Part shown: one piece after another, positions 9,701 through 19,013 of the stretch
Layout of the letters: each line of letters opens with the position of its first letter
Position numbering within the stretch: the stretch's first letter is position 1
Source of the DNA: Spirogloea muscicola
Lineage: Eukaryota > Streptophyta > Zygnematophyceae > Spirogloeales > Spirogloeaceae
NCBI GenBank assembly: GCA_009602725.1
Contig: WELB01000174.1
Span: 282,376 to 305,209, forward strand
Length of the DNA stretch: 22,834 nucleotides
Reading direction: 5' to 3'
Notes under the pieces: generated by a model
What the model was told of the DNA's origin: nothing
The model's input: only the letters and a program-made list of their open reading frames with translations
Databases searched by the model: none
Program-made: the position numbers and the translations under genes

Positions 9701-10346
9701 CCAACTTATGCAAAGTATCATATTCCAATGTATCTCGTCATATTCCAATGTATCTCGTTTATGTTCAGTGAAGGTGCACGACTGATGACTTTGGCAATGA
9801 TACGCTTTGTCATTGCAGGAGGAGTATGGGCGGCACCTGGATGCACACTTCCAGAAGCGGAAGCGGCAGAAGAGCGCAAAAGGCCGGTCGCGCCGCTGGT
9901 TCGTCACGCTGCAAGAGTGGCTGGCCGGCACGGCGGGCGGCACGGACGGCGAGGCCCCACCAGGCACCGCAGGCGGCGGCGTGGCGGGCTTGGTTGGCAA
10001 CACGGCCGCACTCGACGAGGACCTTGACCAGATGGCTGTGCCGGCGGATGAGGCGCATGACCGCTGCTCGCTCTGCGGCGACAAGTTTGAGGTATTCTTC
10101 AACGCCGAGGAGGATGAGTGGATGTTCCGAGGCGCAATCTACGCTGCGCAGCCAGGCGGCCCCATCGTGCACGCCAAGTGCCGCTCAGAGAGAGACGCGG
10201 CAGCCGCCAATGGAGTGACGCTGCCGTTGACTGGGCATGACGGGTTTTTGCAACCAAAGCTGGAGGGCCTTGAGGAGGTCAGCCTTGTGCAAAGCATGAG
10301 TAGCATGAGTACATGCTACAGTTGCGCTTCAGAGTGCAACTCTTGA
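6751..10346 (+). CDS. PCF11: PCF11-like cleavage/polyadenylation factor (CID domain), 5' partial
   Basis: Subunit of the pre-mRNA 3'-end cleavage machinery. It binds the phosphorylated RNA polymerase II tail through its CID and acts in cleavage and termination. Exons: 6751-7092, 7622-7885, 8001-8363, 8476-8598, 8730-9638, 9819-10346, all joining in phase 0. The CID spans exons 1-2 ([47 protein letters not shown]), followed by the conserved HVNPKYIE. Exons 3-5 encode a long Pro/Gln/Ala-rich linker. The C-terminal zinc-finger region has [43 protein letters not shown] and [12 protein letters not shown], as in human PCF11 and plant PCFS4. The frame runs 47 residues past HAKCRSER to a TGA at 10344; a GAG/GTCAGC donor at 10278 could instead lead to a further exon I did not find. 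The start is lost at the N at 6750. Confidence 0.95.
7446..7543 (+). repeat. Dispersed repeat, copy A (in PCF11 intron 1)
   Basis: About 100 bases align along their length with 15952-16047. Shared blocks in the same order include GAGCGCCCTGT, GTGG.TCCG, CACCCTC, TATGCA and TACAGCC. The two copies are clearly diverged but collinear, which suggests an old interspersed element. No coding capacity or terminal repeat is visible. Confidence 0.72.
9719..9758 (+). repeat. Perfect 20-bp tandem duplication in PCF11 intron 5
   Basis: The unit beginning CATATTCCAATG occurs twice in direct tandem without mismatch (9719-9738 and 9739-9758). It lies about 60 bases before the exon 6 acceptor, where a branch point would be expected, so the copies could bear on branch-site choice. 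Recent duplication is the simplest reading. Confidence 0.93.
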
Positions 10347-10632
10347 TACAAAGCATGAGCCCTGCCTGTTGCTGCATGCTGTGTTCTCTCTTTTGTAGCA
10401 CAGACCGCAACCTGCATCCATTCCAAGCTTGCTGGCTGGTACTTTGGCACATTCGCTGACAGCCTTTCCTGCCATTTGCTCCCTGCCTCTGCTGTCAAGC
10501 AGGAGGAGAGCTTGTCCAAGCGAGCGCGGCACTGAGGACCCCAGTGAGCTCTGCACTTGTTGATCTTGGCACCTGTGTGGCCCCATTCGTCTCATCATCC
10601 TAACTTTTCAGTCTGCCACCCAAGACTTTGAT

Positions 10633-10637
10633 TTACA
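10633..10637 (-). terminator. Candidate TGTAA polyadenylation signal for the U11-48K gene
   Basis: TTACA on the + strand reads TGTAA on the gene strand, about 307 bases past the stop at 10944. The caveat about chance occurrence is the same as for other five-base motifs. Confidence 0.27.
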
Positions 10638-10699
10638 CTAGCTTGAGCTTATGGCTTGGGGTGCTGAAGGCCTAGTGAGCCTATTGTGCATCCAAAGTG

Positions 10700-10704
10700 T
10701 GTAA
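10700..10704 (+). terminator. Candidate TGTAA polyadenylation signal for PCF11
   Basis: TGTAA (UGUAA in RNA) is the usual poly(A) signal in chlorophyte algae. This copy is 354 bases after the PCF11 stop. The motif is short and expected by chance, so it is only suggestive; the organism is not confirmed to use it. Confidence 0.3.
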
Positions 10705-10712
10705 TGACATGC

Positions 10713-10738
10713 TGATTGATTGCACATGCAATCAATCA
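10713..10738. repeat. Perfect inverted repeat, 12-bp arms with 2-base loop
   Basis: TGATTGATTGCA is followed by CA and then its exact reverse complement TGCAATCAATCA. It falls between the convergent PCF11 and U11-48K genes, just past the candidate PCF11 poly(A) motif. It could form a hairpin in either 3' UTR or transcript tail. Function is unknown. Confidence 0.93.
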
Positions 10739-10943
10739 CCTTCCGAGCATGCGAAGCGGTCCGTAAAATGACAGCAGCCCAAGGCCAAGTTGTACTGTCA
10801 GCTTAGGATGTCAGCATGCAAATCAGGGAGATGGCAGTGCATATTTGTGGTTATGCCTCTCTTGATGGCCATGGCCTGGCACATCTGTCTCATATTGGCT
10901 TCAATTGAGTGCAGACTTGGAGGTGGTTAGGCGCGCAGCTGCA

Positions 10944-13900
10944 TCACTGGCCGCCCTGCCACCTGTCAAGCTCCTCAGGCGACCGTCGGGCTCTGCTGTG
11001 CAGCTGCCGGCCTTGGTTGCGAGGCTCACAGCGCTCGTCCTCGTGCCGCTGGCGGCTTGCCGCTCGCCGCTCAACCCGTGCCTTGGCGTCATGGCTGTGA
11101 GCCCGGTCGTGGTGGCTGCTTCCCCTGCTCTCCCTTTCTCTACCTCTTCCTATCGTTCTCTCGTCCGTGTCTGCTTCAGTCGAGTCCTCCCACTCGCTCT
11201 GCCCCGCCCCATGCGACCTCAGCCGCTCCTGCCTGGCGTAGTTCCCCTCCTCCCGGTCCCAAGCAACTCTATCTGACGTTTCTCCACCGAAGCGATCGGC
11301 CCTTCCGCGATCCACCTCCTTCGCCCGCCGAGGTTCTGGCACTGTGTCCAGCTCCCGTCCTTCATAGCTCTGCCGTGAATGCCCACTCCTCTGTCTCACG
11401 CGGCGATCCTCACTTTCCTGCTGAACCCTCTGGGCCCTGTGGTTGGCATTGCTGCCCAGTCTGCCTGGCCTATGCAGTGCCTCCTTGCCTTTGGGGTTGT
11501 CCACTTCGTCCACAGCAGGCCTCCCAGCTCCGTCTCTCTCACGACATACACGGTCATCCTGTTGCATCCGATCAAATTTTCTATTGATTGCTATCACATG
11601 TGTGTACCGTGTATCAAGCAATGTCGTCAGCACAATGAAGGAATCAGGGCCAATCATCCTATTCGCGCCATGAGAGGAGATCACTGGAACAGCACCAAGC
11701 AAGCAACAGATGCACTTATCAAATTCAGGCGCCAGGCGCCAGGAGTCTAGCTGCTCACATCCAGCAAGTGGCGCTCCTCACTCTCTGGGCTCCGGCGGCT
11801 GTGCGCCCCGCTCTCTGTCACACAGTGAGAAGGGCATATGAGCAACTTCAGCGATAAGTGATTCCGTATGCACCTCACGGCGTCCACTTAGTCAAATTCC
11901 AAGCTCCCGCTTCACAGATTCAAATAGACTCTTGCAACCCAGAGACAGAGATTCTAAGAGAGCTGAAATTCTAGTCCCAGCAATCAATTGCTATCACTAA
12001 CTTCAACACCACACTAGTTAGTGCCTAACTTTGACTACAGGCTAGCACCAGCTAGCACAGGGTCCATGGTTGGTACATAGATACCCATATTGTTGTTCTT
12101 TCCAAGAACATCTGACATGGCCGACATCTGCTTGTAAATGATCTCCCGCATCATCTGCCACACGTGCATTGCACCCAATTGAGTTCTTTGGACTTTGTTG
12201 CTTCGCCATAGCCCGCCGCAACGAGACTTGGGGCCGATAAGACAGAGTAGTGCTGCTTAGCTCAAGGATCGTCAGTTGCAGGCTGCTCACAGTGGTGGCC
12301 GTGCGAAGGCCATGCTTGGCACGATACGAGATGCGGCGCCGCTTATAGTCCCGCTCCTCTGCCAGTCGTTCCACTTTGCTCTTGTCCCGCTTTTCCTGCC
12401 ACGACCGACCTCAAGATATGCCATAAGTACGGTGCATGATGCAAAGACTCAGGCTTGGGAGTTGGAGGCCAACGGGCAAAGGCATGAAAACTTTGAAAAT
12501 ATTGGAAACGCTCACACTTTCAATTCTGGAGCTAAGATTTTCTGCTGTCCAGTATGAAGTCCACAAGACAATGCAGCTGTATCACGCCAGAGGTAGCCTG
12601 GACGCAAATCTGGATCAATATACAAGAAGACAATCCGATTGACAACAATAAGAGGAAGGACATCCAGCCAGATATACAGTCAAGACTGGCAGCTGCACCT
12701 TCTCGGCGGCAAGGTTGGCGTGATAAGCCGCTTCCGCAATGGAGGAGGCAGTGCTCGTCGTGGCTGGCCTCAGCCGCCGCTCGACTTCAGCGGCCTCGAC
12801 AACCTGGTCATAGCTCCTGATCCTGTTTGGACAAGCGGAAAGCCACCATCATCGTAACGCTGATGACAGTCACGGGTTACTGACTTAGTTGTTACTAAAG
12901 CTAATCAGCCGAAGAGGCGAGGCATTGCGAGGATGCACAGAGCCGTTCAACTGAGACCGGGCGCATGGCCCACCACTGACCATTCGGCAGCAGCCGTGTC
13001 AGGAAGGCCCTCCTTGCGGTGCCGGGCAGCGAGTGCGAGCTCGTAGAAGCTCGTCAGCGCCTTGGCAACGTTACTGCCGCCGCTGCCTTGCTCTGCAGTT
13101 GCTTCTCCAAGCGGCGAGTACAGCTCCAGCTCATCTGATTCTGAGATACCAAAAAAGCGTGGTATCAGAACGGGAGAGCAGCGGAATGACTGGAATGTGA
13201 CAGATCTAAGTCTTGATCTTGGAACTGGCAAAGATTGGGCGCACACCAAAGCCTTCAATCATTAAGGATCTGTGATATCAAAGAACTCAGGTGCAAGTAG
13301 AGCCCACTGCACCGGTGCTGCTGTCACGGAGGGCGGTGGTGCGTAAGAGAAGGTGCTGAAGCAGCGCCAGGGTGGTGGCGACAGCGGTGGCCGGGCTGCA
13401 GAGCGCCGCCGCGTGGCTGGCGAGCCAGCGGGCCTGCTCGGCCAGGACAGGGCATGGGATGGGTTTGCTGCCGCCGCTGCCAGGCATGGCCGCCGCTGCC
13501 TCCATGGCCACGCATCCAAGTGCCACCCGAACGAGCGTGGCAAAGCAGGCGGCTGCAATCGGCGGTAGCCAAGCGGCCGCCAGTGCCAGCACGGCCGCCT
13601 CAACGTCGCAGATCGCCAGCCTTGGCAGAGCCACTGCAGCACAGCAGTGGACGGCCCATCAGGAGGCGAGCAAGCAAGCGAGTGCGTTGGCCTGGGCTGC
13701 AGCAAATGCAGCGAGTGCCAGGCAGCGCCAGCATCGCGGCGCACCTACGACAGCGGCAACCGTCGGGCTGTATGCCAGCGGGACAGCCTGCCAGCCAGCG
13801 ATCTCGCGATCGGCCTGCCACAGCTGCGCGGCTGACAGCGCCACCGCCCCGCCCGGACCTGCAGACTCCTGTCATGTGTTCGGGACCGAAGCGGCACTTA

Positions 13901-14684
13901 AGGCCAGGGCTTCACCAGATCTATTGGGTTTGCGTGAAAAGCAGCGCCTGGCTCAGAGATCAGCTGAGACGCAACCGGCGTCAGGGAGATACACATCGTC
14001 TTGCCATTGGAGCTGCAGCCCTCAACAGTGGTTGGCAGCCACCTGGCTGTGGCGGTCGACCTGAAGGCGCCTCTCCTCGATATCCCGCAACTCCGTATCG
14101 CGCCTCGCAAGGAGCTCTAGTGTGGCGCCGCTGCGGACAGTGACGGCGCTGGGGGCCCTCTGGGCAGGCCGCTCGGAGGCAGGCCGCCGTCAGCGGCGAC
14201 CTAGACAATCGCCAGCAATGCCGCCGCCGCCGCCCCCGGCAGCCGCAGCGGCAGTCGGCGACTGGCTGAGAGCTGCACCTCGTAGAAGAAGGCCGAGCTC
14301 TCCCAGTCTTCAATAGGCAGAGCGGGGCCAAGAAATGGGTTTTCACGTTTCTGGCTGCAATAGAAGACGCCAATAGATCACCGTCTTAACCACACACCGG
14401 CGGCGGGCCCGGCGGCGGCTGCGGCGGCAGCGACGGCGGCGGCGGCGGCGGAGACGGCGGCGGTCTCACTTCCCGATATCATTATGAGAATCTTCCACTA
14501 TTCACTGAGAGTTGGTTCTAGTACAGTTGTGGCGAATTGCGGCGATTCAACGGCGGCGGCGGACTGCTTACCGGCAGGCCTCGGCGTGCGCGTAAATGGC
14601 GGCAGGCGGCAGCCGGTGCGCGGCGTCGTGCGGGCACGCCACGAGCAGCGGGCGCCGCGCGAGCAGCACTGCGCCAGCGGCCAT
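10944..14684 (-). CDS. SNRNP48: U11/U12 di-snRNP 48 kDa protein (minor spliceosome), CHHC zinc finger
   Basis: U11-48K recognises the 5' splice site of U12-type introns within the U11/U12 di-snRNP. Exons in transcript order: 14684-14572, 14354-14207, 14159-14061, 14012-13976, 13858-13745, 13633-13313, 13134-12977, 12803-12699, 12395-12291, 12154-12085, 11814-11759, 11558-10944; all phases close (1941 nt, 646 aa). Residues 17-37 show C17-x5-H23-x9-H33-x3-C37, the exact spacing of the U11-48K CHHC finger, around PHDAAHRLPP and AIYAHAEAC. Further family-like blocks are FFYEVQLSASRRLP, PCPVLAEQARWLASHAAALC, and RLAEERDYKRRRISYRAK, which resembles the plant 48K segment before its charged tail. The tail is about 200 residues rich in RE/RD/RS dipeptides. 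Least certain are the 37-nt exon at 14012-13976 with its 48-nt intron, and the donor at 12976 (12973 is an alternative). All donors are GT. Confidence 0.85.
12035..12085 (-). other. Alternative 3' end by retention of U11-48K intron 10
   Basis: If the donor at 12084 (GG/GTATCT) is not used, the frame continues for about 16 codons to a TAG at 12035-12037, ending PVLAGASL. That product would keep the finger and the KRRRISYRAK block but lose the whole RE/RD tail encoded downstream. This reading is directly visible; whether it is used is unknown. Confidence 0.45.
14397..14464. repeat. GGC-rich triplet tract in U11-48K intron 1
   Basis: Imperfect GGC/GCG triplets with interruptions run through the intron between exons 1 and 2 (14571-14355). 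The tract is coding-like in several frames but is excluded because exons 1 and 2 join in phase around it. Confidence 0.85.
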
Positions 14685-14759
14685 GGGGGAGCGCAGTAAC
14701 GCGCGAGTCACAGGAATGCATTAAACGAAAACAGAAAATAGTTGAATTGCGGTGCGAGC

Positions 14760-14760
<1 letters not shown>

Positions 14761-14797
<37 letters not shown>
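14761..14797. repeat. (GGC)n triplet microsatellite upstream of the U11-48K start
   Basis: About twelve uninterrupted GGC units lie 77 bases upstream of the U11-48K ATG, read as (GCC)n in its putative 5' leader. Similar tracts occur at the NAPRT/PCF11 and CSN4 5' sides, so this is a recurrent feature of gene starts in this genome. Confidence 0.92.
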
Positions 14798-14798
<1 letters not shown>

Positions 14799-15951
14799 TC
14801 GCGGGAGAGATCGACCACACTCCCCGCCCCGTTTACACGACAGCTCTGCCAGCGGGGGTCCCGACAAAAAGCGCCAGCAGAGGCCCGGCGGCTACAATAG
14901 TGGCAGGAAGCCCACCTCCGAACAAGCGGCTGTGGTGGCTACTTGTTAGGATCACCTGCAGGTGACAGAGGATGAGCTGCAAGTCCTGATTCCTCGCTCG
15001 CTGTCCAACAGAAGCACCTGGTCACCCTGGGGCTGGGTGGATTTGTTGACAACTTTCTTGACAGTGTGTTGATTGAGGGGTCTGGGATGGGAATCCTAGT
15101 TATGCACAAACCCCTCTTTTGATTCTCTTCGTGCTGGCTATTCGCAGACCTTGCCCGCTTTGGGAGAGCCACTTTGTTCCCTCTGTCCGTCTTTTGTCTA
15201 ATGTCCATCTGCTGATACACAACCTGCTGTGATCTATTGACAGTGGCATCCGAAGCCGCCACGGCCATTGACTTCTGTCACGCGAAGCGCTGGGCTGTCT
15301 GTGCCACGGAGCTTCGCGAGACAACCCGCCAGGTCTAGCCAAGGATGTCAACCACCTCCCTCTGGCGCAGGGCTTGTTCACATGTCTACCTAAGTCACTG
15401 GTGCACAAGCACTGGCTTATCCCGTTGCCCCTCCTTGGGCAGGCCGCCGCATGCCGCCAAGACCAGCATGGGAGCGTCTGGGCAAGCATGCAAAGGTTTG
15501 ACGTCCTCCTCATTTGCATCCGACATTGTCCATCCGTCCTCTAGCGGCTCCTCATAGACGCCGTCCTCACTGACAGCATTCAGAAGAAGGCCCCATACGC
15601 CTGGTGCCGGTCATGCTGTGAAGGTGGCCGAGCAGAAAAGGGTAAGTAAGTACACGGACAACCCTGCTGTGAGTATCATTCTACCCGCTGGCTATGGACA
15701 TCCACGGGTGTTACGGGGCCTCTCAAGCTGACCGCGGCGCCGCAAATAGGGTGCAGCACATTCTGGAGGCTCCGTGCATTTTGGTCTTGTGTCCTGCTAC
15801 CGCATGCGTCTATCCATGTCTCTCCAGGGATCCCAAGCGCTTGCTTTGCACCGCCAAGCCGGTCGCGCTCTTGCAGCAGCCTCTGGCTTGCGCAGCGGGG
15901 TTGCCCTATCTCTTCTCAGCTCATCAATACTTCTATTGCAGACAAGGAAGT

Positions 15952-16047
15952 GTACTAAGAGCGCCCTGTTTGTCGAGCTGTGGTTCCGTTAGTATGATAA
16001 CGAACACCCTCTGTATGCACCTAGCTGGCTTCTACAGCCGCTCTTTT
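15952..16047 (+). repeat. Dispersed repeat, copy B
   Basis: Collinear with 7446-7543 and in the same orientation. Blocks GAGCGCCCTGT, CACCCTC, TATGCA and TACAGCC recur at near-identical spacing, with substitutions and small indels between. This places a repeat element in the spacer upstream of RRP9. The outer limits of similarity are not clear by eye. Confidence 0.72.
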
Positions 16048-17150
16048 CAACATCAGCAGTTGCATTCTTTTTCCACGCCCTCAGGCGAGCTCCGTTCACA
16101 TACGCCATGTATGTGGCCACCTCTCGCACTACACTGACGCTCTCTCGGGCCTTGCTTATGGAATGCCTGGATCCTGCCCGTGGCAACCGAGCTCATCACA
16201 GCCCCATTAATCATAGTGCGCGTGGGCTGGTCTTCTGCAGCCACCTGCCTATGGTAACCAATTCCATTGCATCCACTACATTCATTGCATCCTTCTGGCA
16301 ATGGAAGCAGGGTGAGCACCACGGGCTGCTCACCCGCGTGCTCGCTGGATCTGGTTCACTGCATGCGTCTCTACGTCGTGCTGCAGCTTTCCAAGCTTTC
16401 ACCTTGCAATTTCGTGGCCATGCCTTGGCTGTCGCCCCAATTTGGCGAGTCACTCTCTACTGCTTATTCATCTGACTTGCGGCTATTGACCATGGGATTT
16501 CGCTGCGGCTATTAAGAGTATACGCTTCTTCTGCCGAAGTGCATCGTGCTTCCGTTTGGGCTTCCCTGGACTTTGTCTTTCTTTCCCGCTGGCCTTTCAC
16601 TATCACTGCCTCCTCTTGGAGTAGCCTTTTCTCTGCAGCTCTGCAATTCCCTGCAAAGCGCGGAGTTATGCCAAAGTCGCAGCAGGGGCCAAGGGGCAGG
16701 AAGTAACACCTCATTGACAGACCTAAAAAGTCGAAGGGAGAACACAGTCTGTCACTTGACATATTGAGGGGGATGACGGCTTTGCCATCAGCACTACATT
16801 GGACATCTGCAATCCTTTCAATCTACGGGCGAGCACTTTCTTTCATTCGGTACAGATATTCATACCTGACTGTCTTGACCCTCCAAGTCGGAGGACATAT
16901 GGTAAGAAGCAAGCGCGGCCAGATTAACTGGTCGCTGGGAGAGGCCAGCACAAAGGAACGGACAAGGTCTGAAGGAGCCGGAGTGCTAAGGACTGAGACA
17001 GCAGCAAGCGGACTCTCAGTAACCTCTAGTCAGTAGATGCAAATCTAAATAGCTAGCAATATCGTAAGCCGTTGTAAACAGAAATCTGAGGCTTGGCTGG
17101 CCCTGCCACTACCACTATACTGGAAGCACAGATCCAGAACAGGAATCTGG

Positions 17151-17151
17151 N
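17151..17151. other. Ambiguous base (N) at a probable assembly gap in the RRP9 gene
   Basis: The WD40 frame begins immediately after this N, inside a GC-rich imperfect repeat of CGCCCACCTCGG. The N-terminal region and first WD repeat of RRP9 are absent on its left. A single N probably stands for an unresolved gap, so the sequence left of it may not be truly adjacent. Confidence 0.7.
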
Positions 17152-17152
17152 C

Positions 17153-19013
17153 GCCGGTGGTGGGCGCCCACCTCGGAGGCGCCCACCTCGGCCGCCGAGC
17201 CGCCACGTCCTGGCCATGGACGTCTCGTCCGACGGGCGCTACCTGGCGGTGGGCGGCCACGACCGCGCCATCCACGTCTGGGACCTCCGCACCGACGCCC
17301 ACGTCCAGGCCTTCTCGGGCCACCGCGGCGCCGTCGCCGGCCTCGCCTTCCGCCGCGGCACGCACCAGCTCTTCTCGGCGTCGTTCGACCGCAGCGTCAA
17401 GATCTGGACGCTCGACGACATGGCGTACATGGACTCGCTGTACGGCCACCAGAGCGAGGTCGTGGCCATCGACTGCCTGCACCAGGAGCGCGCCCTCTCG
17501 GCGGGCCGTGATCGCACCTGCCGTATCTGGAAGGTACAGAATATAAACTCAGTAATGGTACCGCGGATAAATTCTAACGTCTACCATAAAAAGGGGTTAC
17601 TAGTAAATGGAATATCAGCAAAAAATGACTAAGGATCAGATTCCTCCAAGGTTAGGGAGCTTGCTTTTACACTGGTGTCTTTGTTACTGCAGGTGCCAGA
17701 TGAAACGCAGCTGGTGTTTCGGGGCCACTCGGCGTCCATTGATTGCTGCAAGTTTCTCACCGGCAATGAGTACATCACGGGCTCCGAGGACGGCTCTGTG
17801 GCCCTGTGGACTGTGCAGCGCAAGAAGCCTGTCCACGTTGTGCGGCGCGCCCACGGCGCTGCTGTTGCCATGAAGGTATGCCATGGGCAGTGTCACTTGC
17901 GCATGAGGGACAAGGAAGGAAAGTTGCAAATTTATCTCGGAGATTTTTTTGAGCAGGCTTGACAAGGGCCTCTGTGCAACTCAGTGGCATGAGAACGTCA
18001 AGCCACTGGTATTGGGTGTCGGGTGTCTATTTCCATCTGATAGCTCGTTACTTGGTGCTACATGTAATATTACCAGGATGGTGAGGACGGTCTGCGGGAA
18101 GCTGAAAACGAGAATGACAGTGACGCGGAGGAGGCCGTTGAGGAGGGACCCAGGCACCTGCATCATGAAGCCGCAGTTGCCAATGGAGGACCGTCGCATG
18201 CATCTCCGCAAACGACAGCAGACGCGATGGTGGGAGGCGCGGCAGAGGCCTGGGTTGGCGCCGTCGCTGTCTGCGCCGGAAGCGACATGGCCGCGAGCGG
18301 CGCGGGCGACGGCGCCATCCGGTTGTGGCAGGTCGAGGATGGCAAGCAGCGGCGCCTCAAGCCACTCTTCTCGCTTCCTACGGTACGTGCATCGTCACCA
18401 AGGATGGTTCAGATTTTCAACTCAGGGTTTCAAACTCAAGGGCTAGAGATCCCGTTTCCATGGCATTTAGGACTCTTCAGGTCAGGGCCATGCACGATGT
18501 AACCTGCTGAAGCACTTACTATACAGATAGTTTTGGCTAATTGATACACATGGTATAGGCTAATCGGTACACTCTCAGGGTGATGGATGGTAGACTATAA
18601 CCATTGGGCTCAGTCAAGCTTGTCGTATGCCGCATGTGGTGCTCCGCAGAAGGGGTTTGTCAATGCGTTGGCATTTGCCCACAGCGGCAAGTTCCTCCTT
18701 GCCGGCACCGGTCAGGTGCGACGCGAAAAGGATTTTAGAAGCTCGCCTCTATTGTTGCCCCAACTTTGATTGATCTATTACGGCATAGCAATTAACGTGA
18801 TTATAAAAGATGCCCTTTAGTTGAGAAGGACTTCTTAAGACAAGGACCATGCAGAGGCTTCGCTAAGGAGCTGCACCTGACGCACTGCTTGCACCGTATC
18901 CTGACGAGGACTTCTGCTTTCTGGACCTCCAGGAGCCACGGCTTGGGCGGTGGGCCAAGATTGCGCATGCAAGGAATGGCGTCATATTGCACCCAATCAC
19001 GCTGGACCTATAG
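17153..19013 (+). CDS. RRP9: RRP9 / U3-55K, U3 snoRNP WD40 protein (5' partial)
   Basis: U3 snoRNP-specific WD40 protein of the nucleolus, needed for 18S rRNA processing in the SSU processome. Exons: 17153-17533, 17693-17875, 18077-18382, 18650-18715 and 18933-19013, all phase 0 (1017 nt, 338 residues). WD repeats are clear: SSDGRYLAVGGHDRAIHVWD, then SASFDRSVKIWTLDD, GHQSEVVAIDC with LSAGRDRTCRIWK, SGSEDGSVALW-like ITGSEDGSVALWTV, then ASGAGDGAIRLWQVED and FVNALAFAHSGKFLLAGTGQ. The RRP9-specific ending EPRLGRWAKIAHARNGVILH is present. An acidic insertion (ENENDSDAEEAVEEG) precedes the sixth repeat, where plant RRP9 also has a divergent loop. Around 150-200 N-terminal residues expected for the family, including the first WD repeat, are missing at the N at 17151. 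All four donors are GT. Confidence 0.93.

Larger units (their letters stand above)
10347..10943. other. Convergent 3' spacer between PCF11 and the U11-48K gene
   Basis: No coding exon is supported in these 600 bases. The stretch contains a strong palindrome at 10713-10738. It also has one TGTAA motif on each strand (10700-10704 on +, 10633-10637 on -), each roughly 300-350 bases past the corresponding stop codon, so the two 3' UTRs may overlap by tens of bases. Confidence 0.6.
14685..17150. other. Gene-poor divergent spacer with repeat-derived sequence
   Basis: About 2.4 kb lie between the U11-48K start and the first recognisable RRP9 exon. I found no WD40 or RRP9 N-terminal coding sequence here. 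One exon-like stretch on the + strand is bounded by TTGACAG at 15243 and CAG/GTCTAG near 15331, but its translation (ATAIDFCHAKRWAVCATELR) matches nothing I know. The second copy of the dispersed repeat is at 15952-16047. The rest has scattered short frames in all directions and looks like degraded intergenic DNA. Confidence 0.5.

Noticed and set aside
13372-14143. Long + strand alanine-rich frames (229-230 codons)
   Set aside because: They are shadows of U11-48K exons on the - strand in GC-rich DNA. The - strand reading has splice sites, closing phases and family motifs; these do not.
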